NCBI GenBank assembly: GCA_033964015.1
Contig: CM066918.1
Location: 30,976,595 to 31,040,594, forward strand
Length of the DNA stretch: 64,000 bases
Source: Scolanthus callimorphus
Taxonomy: Eukaryota; Cnidaria; Anthozoa; Actiniaria; Edwardsiidae
Direction of reading: 5' to 3'
Shown here: positions 11,701 to 19,102 of the stretch, in pieces
Layout: each line of letters starts with the position of its first letter
How positions within the stretch are numbered: position 1 is the stretch's first letter
Made by a program: the position numbers and the translations under genes
Notes under the pieces: model-generated
Databases searched by the model: none
What the model saw: the letters and a program-made list of their open reading frames with translations, nothing else
What the model was told of the DNA's origin: nothing

Positions 11701-14700
11701 GGTTGTATTTTTTATCAGCATGTGATGTGGAACTAGTCCTTGAGCAACGCATTATCTCACAGATGTTTTTGTTTTTCTAGATCTATGTTTTGCTTGACGA
11801 GCAACGTGTCACTCTCAAAGCTGAAGTCGACCCGTCACTTATAGAGGAGAACAAAGACGAGTTCTTGAGGTAAGCTTTGTTTGTTACAAAATGGTACGTG
11901 TTTACAAAGATAAGACGACAAAGGTAAGACCTACAAATACACTCTCTTACAGATAAAGTTTTACTTGTTTATGCGTTATCTTAAACGAGGCGTGTATCTA
12001 GAGTTTTTCAAGTAATATATCAAACACGAGACAGCGTGTTTCATCAGGATTTCCAAACACTGAGAAGGTGGTTAATATATCAAACACGAGACAGCGTGTT
12101 TCATCAGGATTTCCAAACACCGAGAAGGTGGTTAATATATCAAACACGAGACAGCGTGTTTCATCAGGATTTCCAAACACCGAGAAGGTGGTTAATATAT
12201 CAAACACGAGACAGCGTGTTTCATCAGGATTTCCAAACACCGAGAAGGTGGTTAATATATCAAACACGAGACAGCGTGTCTCATCAGGATTTCCAAACAC
12301 TGAGAAGGTGGTTAATATATCAAACACTAGAGAGCGTGTTTCATCAGGATTTCCAAACACTGAGAAGGTGGTTAATATATCAAACACTAGACAGTGTGTT
12401 TCATCAGGATTTCTAAACACTGAGAAGGTGGTTAATATATCAAACACGAGACAGCGTGTTTCATCAGGATTTCAAACACTGAGAAGGTGGTTAATATATC
12501 AAACACTAGACAGTGTGTTTCATCAGGATTTCAAACACTGAGAAGGTGGTTAATATATCAAACACGAGACAGCGTGTTTCATCAGGATTTCCAAACACTG
12601 AGAAGTGTGTTGACAAAATGAGGCAAAGGCGATTTTTTTAACCGACTTCGAGGTGTTTGGAAATCCTGGTGAAAAAACATTGTTATAGCTTGTCAAACGA
12701 AACATTTAATGTCGAGAAAAAGGGAATAAAATCGCAAAAATCTCTGCAAATTAAAATCGCGTATCCAAACTTACCTCACGCGTATGATTTTCTTTGTTTA
12801 AGCTTGATGAATTATCAATGACTTTGAGAATTGCAAATACACAATCTTACAAAGATACATATTTTACTTGTTATCGTTTTACTTGTTTCCGTTGTCGTAA
12901 AAAATATTTCGTAACGAAAGTATTTTTATCAACAGCGTACTCAATAACATCACCGAGTCTGAAGTGTATATCGAACAAATATTCAAAGTGTCCGCGTTCA
13001 ATGCTAAAGGCGAAAGGGCGATCACATCAGAGGTCGTGTTCCACGCAATCAAGGAATCCAACCAGCAGATTCTTACAAGTGATGAAGTCATCAGGTATTG
13101 AAATCGTTTTGTTTTTTGCTTGTTCATAGTGGGAATGAAACTCAGGGTTCGTATGGTTCCTTGACAACCTGGAAAGTCGTGGATTTTTGTTGGGTTCGTA
13201 TGGTTCCTGGACAACCTGGAAAGTCGTGGATTTTTGTTGTTGTCCTCGGATTCTGAGCAGATTCGTACCAGTGTCGTAGTCATTAGGTCTGGAAACGTTT
13301 TGAAACTGGCTAGATTTCCATAACTTATTCATTTATTTAAAGTGGGAATGAAGCTTAGGGTTCGTAGTTTCGTATGGCTCCTGGAAGAGCTGGAAAGTCC
13401 TGGATTTTTTTTCTTGTTGTCCTGGAAGTCCTTAATCTCTTGACGAGACTCCGGGATCAGAACTCCTAGAATTCAGAAAGGAATTTTGTCCGCGAAAAAA
13501 CTGGTACAAAACCGTCTCCTAAAGTTGTCCCTTATGGCATAAAATGTCTGGAAATCTCCTGGAAAATTCTGATAAACCTCCTTGAAAACCCTGGATTCCT
13601 ATACGTACGTACAAACACCAGGAACATAAATTCCTGGAATTTTGGTATCAGAACTTAATATCACTGTTGTTAATTTGTTTGTTTGCATCGCTAGGACTAT
13701 CGATGGGCACCGTACCAAGCTGGAGACGTTATACGCCAAATGGAAGATCAAGGCCGTCAAACCCTCGGACCCACCGACCGAACCCCCAAGCGCACTCAGT
13801 AATGCCGAGCTGGCCCTGATCATCCTGGGCTCAGTCGTCGCCTTGTTCTTACTCCTCGGGCTCTGCTTTGCTATCAAGACGAGATGCAGGTACGTCATGA
13901 GGGTTCCACGACATTGATAGACCAAATCAGCTAATGGTGTTTACATCCTGTTGCCACCCGAATCAGATCATGTGATGCTCCCTTTGGGTGGATACAATTG
14001 ACGGTTTTCACGATGTTCCGCACGCCACGTAAATGGGATGAGAACAATGCTTGTCTGTTTTGAATAACAAAAGCTGTCTTCGCCAGAACGAGTCGGAACG
14101 ACTCACGGGTATTGTTCTCACAACATCTCACTCGACCGAGTGCATGAGGTGCAGAACTAACAAAAGTATCCACCCAAAGGAATCATCACATGATCTGAAT
14201 TGCGAACAACAAGATATAAACACCGTTAGCTGATTTGGTCTATTCGTGACCTAATGTTCCGGACTAAATTCTTGCCATTTTTTCGCGCGCGTGTGCTATT
14301 GAAATGATTTTGATTAAGTACTCCGATATTCAAATGTATGCAAGGGTGATTGTCAAACTGGCAGGTAGGTTTACAAATCTTTCAGCAGCTCAACATTTTC
14401 GTCACAAGGATGACGGTTTTTTTTTCTGGTTTATATTAATTACAGAAAGTGTAACATTTATCCTTGTTTGTTTCAGTTACAAGAAACAAGAAATGTACAA
14501 CGCTCCAGCAAGTGCCCGTTCCAAGCGAAGGTATCTTATTTTCCACTTCGCTCCATTTTTCTTAAGCAAGTGCTAACATGAAGATAATCTAGACATTTTC
14601 ATCGGTTGGGAATGTTGACTGTTTTTTTTTTTTTTTTTTTTTGCTTCTATAGCCACCGTGCAGGGTCGTGGTCGTATTATGACGACGCAATCACTAGGCT

Positions 14701-16341
14701 GGAAGACCAAGGAAATGTGTCTGCAGAAAGGTGGGTGACCCTCGACAGCACCTTCGTCATCATCAACAACAACAACAACATAATCATCATCAGTAATAAC
14801 AACATTATTCATACTAGTCCAATACTCTGACAAATTTATGCATGGTATTGTTCTCCTCCATTGTATTGCCTCGTTCTATAATACACTCCATTGCACTCCT
14901 TTGTTTTAGACAATGCCTTGCATAAATTTGTCAGTGTATTGGACAATCCTCCTCCTCCTCTCCTCCTGATAGTTAGCACAACCGCTTTATTGCACTCTTC
15001 TTTTCTATTGATTCACAAAGAAGGCTCACAGTATAAAAATATTTGTTGACATGTGAAAATCCCCGCCTTTCCAAGTTCTACCTCGAAGATGGTTGATACG
15101 TTTTGTGTTTTGTTTCCAGGATTCACTCTGAGAGGCATAGCTCATTCAACAGCGACATCAGGACTGGAGGAGAGGGTGCTTTCAGTAACTCCGGATACCT
15201 GTTGTCTAAAAAGAGACTGTAAGTCTGTGTACTAACAAGACTACTAGAGCCTGCTTAGCAAGGGAAACCAAGAAACCGATAACGAACCATGAACGGACCA
15301 AATAACTGAGCAAAAGGTTTTGTCTTTGCTTCAAAATTTGCAAATGGCTAGACCTCCGTGATTTCTCGTAACCGTGGGTCACGCAACGGAAGACCTATAG
15401 TGTGAAGCCGTTTGCGTAGTGCATTGTTATTATGATGATTTATTATGATGTTTTTATTTTTAAGGTAAGAATATTTTTTACATGTTTTCCTTTCCCCAAC
15501 AGCCAGCATGGTGATGACAGGATTTGGAGCGAGGGGGATTACTACTTATCACAGGTGATATTAACATAAACCTCCAAATGGTATCTTTGAGGGTGGTGGA
15601 TAGAGAATGTACCTGTGACCACCTCCCTCCCCCTATTGCCATATTCCCCCCCCCCCCCCCCCAACACATGTTTGTCCTAGGCCATGGTATGCTTGCACAG
15701 TTTACCTAATGACTCCAGTTCTCAGTCAAGGCCATTTTGGGTACTTCCTGTCGTGAAATCGAGAATGTAGCCAAGGTCACGAAAGAACCCTGAACTGCGC
15801 GCACTGTAAATATTTGTGGGTATATCCCGGGATGGCCCATTCTCGAGCCCAGAGCTCCCCGGCTCGTCGCCTCGCAGGGGAGGCTCTGGTGACATCCATT
15901 TGAGGGCCTTCGCTGATTGGCTGAAATGGCGCGCACGCGTACATAAAAGTCGCTTAATCTCGCTTTATAAAAACGTGTCTGTCAAAATAACACTGGCATT
16001 CGTTTCCTAGTCGTCTGTTCAACCTATGCCTTTGACTTGCACGTTCTAAAAGTAATTGTGAGGCATAAAAACACCATTTTCTTTTGAGCATGCGTCGGTG
16101 GCTGTCACCAGATCCTCCCCCCGCGCGAGGTGACGAACCTGGGAGGTCTGGGTACGAGAATGGGGAGGTCCACCTCATCTGCTACTCTTTCTCGTGTCTC
16201 CAGGAATCCAAGATGGATTCGTACTTAGACGATGACGGCGAGTCGGATGGGGCGAACAGGAGCGATATTAGTCAGCCCAGCACGTCACGCAGCCCTAAAC
16301 ACATTGCCCTGACAACCGAAGGACCAATCACAAAAGTGTAA
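897..16341 (+). CDS. CDH23-like: Cadherin-23-like protein, 3' part of gene (26 exons visible)
   Basis: Calcium-dependent adhesion receptor; in vertebrates CDH23 forms the upper half of hair-bundle tip links. Exons placed by GT-AG sites and continuous phase: 897-967, 1290-1430, 1762-1858, 2083-2351, 2914-3075, 3765-3945, 4202-4413, 4548-4727, 5214-5318, 5571-5685, 5902-5969, 6127-6342, 6500-6756, 6935-7053, 7423-7578, 7807-7902, 7997-8043, 8550-8768, 11781-11869, 12936-13094, 13695-13889, 14477-14530, 14653-14730, 15120-15218, 15503-15554, 16204-16341. Together they encode about 1,190 residues. LDRE and A-D-x-D-x-G motifs recur, and eight inter-repeat linkers are seen (DTNDN, DFNDN, DVNDN, DVNDN, DKNDN, DVNDE, DVNDN, DINDN), so one partial plus eight further cadherin repeats are present. 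Then follow a membrane-adjacent domain, a transmembrane helix and a cytoplasmic tail. The first exon begins mid-codon, so the 5' end is off the window. The CDH23 assignment rests on the membrane-proximal domain and on the PDZ-ligand C-terminus. A different large protocadherin-15-type protein is the main alternative. Confidence 0.85.
2400..2720. repeat. Degenerate intronic repeat with recurring TTAGTCGCCA motif
   Basis: Intron between exons 2083-2351 and 2914-3075. The motif ttAGTCGCCA or its variants recurs four to five times between 2550 and 2690, with A-rich spacers. It gives a long minus-strand open frame (2186-2737) that also runs antisense through a real exon and so is not a gene. Probably a dispersed-repeat remnant. 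Confidence 0.45.
3188..3370. mobile_element. Non-autonomous TIR element (family A, copy 1)
   Basis: Left end GTAATGGACGATTCCAGCTA is mirrored at the right end (3343-3370). The interior carries two GC-rich blocks, each with a GCGCGCTGCAT-like core. A related element lies at 31152-31319, so this is a dispersed family. It sits in the intron between exons 2914-3075 and 3765-3945. No coding capacity. Confidence 0.75.
4735..5091. mobile_element. TIR element enclosing a hexanucleotide array
   Basis: Left end (gagcagctTTCGTATGACTATTC) and right end (gTCATACGAAAtttgctctc, 5067-5091) are inverted copies. Between them lies the CGTGAC array. Half-elements with the same terminus occur at 6861-6890 and 61016-61117. 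Located in the intron after exon 4548-4727. Confidence 0.75.
4809..4980. repeat. (CGTGAC)n hexanucleotide microsatellite, about 28 copies
   Basis: An almost perfect array of 172 bp. It lacks stop codons in several frames on both strands and so produces spurious Val-Thr dipeptide ORFs. It sits centrally inside the TIR element at 4735-5091. Confidence 0.95.
8175..8350. repeat. Tandem copies of a TIR-element end (family B)
   Basis: Three to four head-to-tail copies of a 50-58 bp unit containing CTCGTACCCAGAGCTCCCCG, in the intron between exons 7997-8043 and 8550-8768. The same unit forms the terminus of the element at 15836-16165 and appears, inverted and partial, near 7255-7305. Confidence 0.7.
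9434..10961 (-). CDS. Nested antisense gene, unrecognised 161-residue protein (3 exons)
   Basis: Minus-strand exons: 10961-10852 (ATG at 10959-10961), 10586-10453 and 9675-9434 (stop TGA). Sizes 110, 134 and 242 total 486 bp with phases 2 and 1 matching at the joins. Donors are GTGAGT and GTAATT; acceptors are TTTTAG and TTTTTGCAG, both after pyrimidine-rich tracts. The protein starts MAENATATQKGK, has a basic middle (DKQRYVKLRRRAKP), a short amphipathic or hydrophobic stretch (FTIAVYSFVLKKPF), an acidic block (GYDEVDDIDEIEREYE), an aromatic-basic block (FKVWWSSLTKKK) and a C-terminal C-x2-C-x5-C-x-H cluster (CASCTNNGTCRH). I do not recognise the family. The Cys/His cluster could bind metal or be a partial EGF-like knot. 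No signal peptide is obvious. The gene lies wholly inside the CDH23-like intron 8769-11780 in antisense. The evidence is coherent splicing plus sustained codon-like composition; transcription is not shown. Confidence 0.6.
9790..10018. mobile_element. TIR element in intron 2 of the nested gene
   Basis: The left end (ACCGCTGCCTCGTACCCAGGCGC) is mirrored by the right end (GACGCCTAGGGACGAGGCAG, up to about 10012). The interior has no ORF of note. Arms are imperfect. Confidence 0.55.
10651..10787. mobile_element. Hairpin (palindromic) element with a GCGCAGCGAG apex
   Basis: Arms ATTACACGGTGGC... and ...GCCACCGTGTAAT enclose an inner stem CAATATTTTAC/GTAAAATATTG whose loop reads GAGCGCAGCGAGTGAG. 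It lies in intron 1 of the nested gene. The apex resembles those of hairpins at 33571-33735 and 49431-49532. Confidence 0.7.
11781..13889 (+). CDS. Membrane-adjacent (MAD) domain and transmembrane helix of the CDH23-like gene
   Basis: Exons 11781-11869, 12936-13094 and 13695-13889. The segment starts IYVLLDEQRVTL, continues through a predicted alpha/beta stretch (EENKDEFLR, NNITESEVYIEQIF, SDEVIRTIDGHRTKLETLY) and ends at a hydrophobic helix (ALIILGSVVALFLLLGLCF) followed by basic residues KTRCR. This order matches the ferredoxin-like membrane-adjacent domain known from CDH23 and protocadherin-15, which contain ILxxxQRV near its start and a conserved D-x-V-I-x-x-I-D helix. Membership is inferred from this pattern, not from an alignment. 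The exons are separated by introns carrying the 60-bp minisatellite and a 49-bp duplication. Confidence 0.75.
12012..12606. repeat. 60-bp minisatellite, about 10 copies
   Basis: Near-identical 60-bp units (two are 59 bp after losing one C) in the intron between exons 11781-11869 and 12936-13094. Each unit contains a short stem AAACAC...GTGTTT around gagacagc. The period is a multiple of three, so all frames stay open and yield spurious repeat ORFs on both strands. A single partial copy in inverse orientation lies at 12650-12680. Confidence 0.95.
13147..13241. repeat. 49-bp tandem duplication
   Basis: Two direct copies of a unit with GGTTCGTATGGTTCC and GGAAAGTCGTGGATTTTTG in the intron between exons 12936-13094 and 13695-13889. 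A third, diverged copy lies at about 13358-13410. Confidence 0.85.
13920..14240. mobile_element. MITE-like element with about 85-bp TIRs and TA duplication
   Basis: The left terminus GACCAAATCAGCTAA is mirrored exactly by TTAGCTGATTTGGTC at the right. Similarity continues for about 85 bp inward, including a CACATGATCTG/CAGATCATGTG core. It is flanked by TA at 13918-13919 and 14241-14242, which suggests Tc1/mariner-type target duplication. No ORF for a transposase. Located in the intron between the transmembrane exon and the first tail exon. Confidence 0.8.
14477..16341 (+). CDS. Cytoplasmic tail exons of the CDH23-like gene, ending in a PDZ ligand
   Basis: Five small exons (14477-14530, 14653-14730, 15120-15218, 15503-15554, 16204-16341) encode a polar tail of about 150 residues with no recognised domain. 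It has Tyr-rich and acidic patches (SWSYYDD, YLDDDGESD) and a Ser/Thr-rich stretch. The protein ends in I-T-K-V then TAA at 16339, a class I PDZ ligand (S/T-x-hydrophobic). Vertebrate CDH23 also ends in a class I ligand that binds harmonin. The small exons would permit alternative splicing of the tail, which is known for CDH23, but the sequence does not prove it here. Confidence 0.8.
14817..14944. mobile_element. Short inverted-repeat element
   Basis: GTCCAATACTCTGACAAATT is mirrored by AATTTGTCAGTGTATTGGAC. Arms are about 36 bp and the spacer about 55 bp. It lies in an intron of the tail region, next to a CAA/CAT-rich low-complexity tract. Confidence 0.75.
15836..16165. mobile_element. TIR element (family B, complete copy)
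   Basis: CCCATTCTCGAGCCCAGAGC at the left is mirrored by the right end GTCTGGGTACGAGAATGGG. Arms are about 60 bp and the inner AT-rich part has no ORF. It ends 38 bp before the last exon of the CDH23-like gene (16204), so the exon's branch point and pyrimidine tract lie right beside the element. Confidence 0.75.
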
Positions 16342-17962
16342 CGCGTCACGCAACTCAAGCTCCATTACGATGACGTCAGTTCCGGGGGTCATCTTGGACG
16401 CCAAACGCACGGTAGTGTTCTTGTAGTGGAAAGTGGGGTGGGGGGAGGTTATAATACATACGGGTACATTTATATTCAATACGGGAAATTCAGGCCACAT
16501 TTCCTGTCGCACACTTTGTGATCTCTCCCATACCTACGTAGCAAGCCTTCCCGTGGGTCTGATGGGTCGTTCACACGCTGTGATTTCAGTGGCTATTTCG
16601 GGAGCGATTTCAGCTGCGACAGACGTCACAGACGTTTAAAAATATTCCAGTTTCACAGCCATGGGCCGTGACTCTTCAGAGATCGTCGGAGATCGCCAGC
16701 CGTTCACAACTCGCGATTTGACGTCGCCGATCCCCGTACAAATCGCTGCTAAAAAAGCATCGTGTGAACTTGCCATAATAACAAGAAAACTCAAAGCAAA
16801 GAAAGACAAAGAGATGAGTGAGGTGTTTGCCCGCGAGAGAAGATTTTCTCGCCATAGAGATCGCCAAGCGAATTGATGATTATCACTAAATCTTAATCGC
16901 CTTCACTCTCGGGATCATGTTGTATACTCGCGCGGCAAATTCTCCATCGCTTTCTCTTCTCCCTTTCCCCCGTTTTTCCTGCTCCACACTTGGGTTTAAG
17001 AGGCTATGATATTCTTAGTTCTTTGGTACTGTAAACGTTATTTTCCAATAATAATATTGTTAAAAAAAAGAATGTAAATAATATGTGTTTCTTTAAATAC
17101 AAAAAAACTTGAGTTCTATGCAGCATGTATTAAGCATTTTAAATTTAAATTTCTGTAATATTACATATTACCGGGCGTGTTTTGTCATGGTAAAAGTTTT
17201 TAAATTCTCCACTTTGTAACCACCTTAAATAATAAAAGAATAAATTATAAAATGAAGTTTAAAGTGATAAAACTTTATAATTCCAACTATAAGACGGCTG
17301 AATCGATAAGCGTTACGCATATTTTATTAGGTTTTTATAGTCCTCATACTACTCCGTCATGATTAGACATTCATCTTATTAATTACTTCTTGTCGCCACA
17401 GCATTATAACATCTGGAGGAGCCTTAATGATCGTTCCAGACGGCAAAGCCATGGCTGCTTGGGCCACGAGCCCCGAAATTATATCGCCACTTAGAGTGGT
17501 CAATGCGAAAAGGGTTTTTCGTCTCCATAACCAAATTGGTGACTCAAATTTCTCATACAAGTTTCTCAGATTCTACAAATGCTCTGTCTGTCTGTTTTTT
17601 TAAATCTGTGTTTTTTTTAAATTTACAATTGAATCAAGATTATTATCTCCGGTTCATTTATATATTAACCTTGTTTTTCGTATGCTTGCTTGTTTGTCTC
17701 TTTGTCTGTTTATTTTTCTTGTTTGTGTAAATTGGTTTGTTTGTTTGTTTTTGTGTCTCTCCAGCCAGTCAGTTTCTTTGTTTGTTTGTCTGTCTGTCTA
17801 TTTGTTTGTATGTTGATGTATTTCTTTCCCTGTTCATTTGCTTGCACTACTGGCTTAGAGTTGTTTGATTTACAAAGACAGCAAATAAGATTTGACGACT
17901 AAACAAGGCATGACAATAACTCGATTTCTACGAGATAATATTTAATCTCATCCACCAATTCG
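16342..17962. other. CDH23-like 3' UTR and convergent intergenic region
   Basis: Lies between the cadherin stop codon and the stop codon of the minus-strand GPCR. A plausible plus-strand polyadenylation signal AATAAA is at 17231-17236. About 16566-16780 has short inverted motifs (GTTCACACG / CGTGTGAAC) suggesting a decayed element. The stretch 17580-17830 is a T-rich, TTTG/TCTG low-complexity tract. No gene seen. Confidence 0.5.
17580..17830. repeat. TTTG/TCTG-rich low-complexity tract
   Basis: A run of imperfect tetranucleotides (TTTGTTTG, TCTGTCTG) on the plus strand, producing Phe/Val/Cys/Leu-rich spurious ORFs. It lies just downstream of the 3' end of the GPCR gene. Confidence 0.7.
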
Positions 17963-19102
17963 TCATAATGCTGTCTCCTTCTCCAAAATCTCTCTCGACT
18001 TGGCAGACTGACTAGTAGATGAACTTTTCGTGTAGCGAGAACTAACCAGCCGATAAGACTTGACAAACGACTGTTTTCGTCGTTTAAAAAATGTGGAAAG
18101 GGTCTTTGAAAATCTCGGAATCCGGATGGAATACACAATAGGATTAATCAACGAGTTACTGTAGTGTAAAAGTTTGCTGAAATAAAAGGCTTCTCCAGGG
18201 AGATCCATCTGCCCTCCTCGGAAAAAGACAACGATGTTTAAAATATAGAACGGCACCCACGTTATGACGAACACGATAGTGACTATACACAGTGTAGTCA
18301 ACAATATATCATGGTCTACGCGCCTGCGCACATCTTCTTTCTCCATCTCGTAGTCATAGTAACTGTTTCTTGATTGACGTGTGGACTGTGATGAGGATTC
18401 ACTCGGTCGGTTTTTGTGTTGAGGTTTGTGGGCGCGCTCTCGGGACTGGTCATGATTCACTTTTACTCGTAGCCGTACCCATATTAGAGTGTACGCGATG
18501 CAGATTATAGTCAAGGACGAGAATATGAAAAATATGATCATGTAGAAGAATATTTTGATGATGACAACTTGGTAAGCGTTTAGGAAATAGAACAGCGATA
18601 TAAGAGCTGATAGAACCCATGCCAAGGTGACTAACAAGTGATAGACCCTTTCCGACGCAACGCGATGCTTCAAAGGCCACAGAACCGCGTATAGGCGCTC
18701 TATCGCGATAATAGTCAAGGCAAATATGGACGCGAACCCGGAGAATATATCCACTGCCATATAGACGAAGAAAAAATGTGATGGCATCGCTGAGTTGTAC
18801 TTCCAGTAAGACACCAGTATACACATGTACATAGGAACTGTAATGACGCCGACTATGAGATCCGCGGAGGCTAAGGAAACTAGAAAATAGTTCGCACGAG
18901 AACGCAGCAGTTTCTTCCTGGTGAAGACAGCGATTGTGAGTGAGTTTCCAATTATGATGGCCAGAGCAACTAACCCGAATGCTATACACCAGAACACAAG
19001 TTCGAGTAGAGACATTATAACTTTGGTGTTGCTATCTGCAGGGCTGCCTTTCGTTGTCTCCATAGTGTGTCTGGAGAGATTTGCCCATGATAGCTCATGC
19101 AT
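17963..19102 (-). CDS. Class A (rhodopsin-type) GPCR, amine/MECA-like orphan
   Basis: Intronless 379-residue seven-helix receptor at the plasma membrane, predicted to signal through G proteins. Seen motifs: GNSLT in TM1 (Asn1.50, about residue 53), LASADL in TM2 (Asp2.50), IERLY at the end of TM3 in place of DRY, TWVPF in TM6 and NPIVY in TM7. Counting back from the TM3 Arg gives Asp at 3.32, the amine-contact position of aminergic receptors. The usual TM3 Cys (3.25) is Phe and the short second extracellular loop has no Cys, as in melanocortin, lysophospholipid and cannabinoid receptors. The third inner loop is Ser/Arg-rich. One N-terminal sequon (NLS). The tail ends E-T-A-L, a class I PDZ ligand. 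An acceptor-like site just upstream (exon would start at 19137) suggests a spliced 5' UTR. The ligand cannot be assigned. Confidence 0.9.
   Translation of the reverse strand: MHELSWANLSRHTMETTKGSPADSNTKVIMSLLELVFWCIAFGLVALAIIIGNSLTIAVFTRKKLLRSRANYFLVSLASADLIVGVITVPMYMCILVSYWKYNSAMPSHFFFVYMAVDIFSGFASIFALTIIAIERLYAVLWPLKHRVASERVYHLLVTLAWVLSALISLFYFLNAYQVVIIKIFFYMIIFFIFSSLTIICIAYTLIWVRLRVKVNHDQSRERAHKPQHKNRPSESSSQSTRQSRNSYYDYEMEKEDVRRRVDHDILLTTLCIVTIVFVITWVPFYILNIVVFFRGGQMDLPGEAFYFSKLLHYSNSLINPIVYSIRIPRFSKTLSTFFKRRKQSFVKSYRLVSSRYTKSSSTSQSAKSREILEKETAL

Larger units (their letters stand above)
8769..11780 (+). other. 3.0-kb intron of the CDH23-like gene hosting the nested gene
   Basis: Besides the antisense gene this intron holds a TIR element (about 9790-10018) and a hairpin element (10651-10787), both lying within introns of the nested gene. 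The stretches 8780-9430 and 10990-11780 show no coding signal I can support. Confidence 0.6.

Noticed and set aside
11998..12541. Three long repeat-protein ORFs (126-157 residues)
   Set aside because: Artefact of a 60-bp tandem array whose period is a multiple of three; it falls in a cadherin intron.
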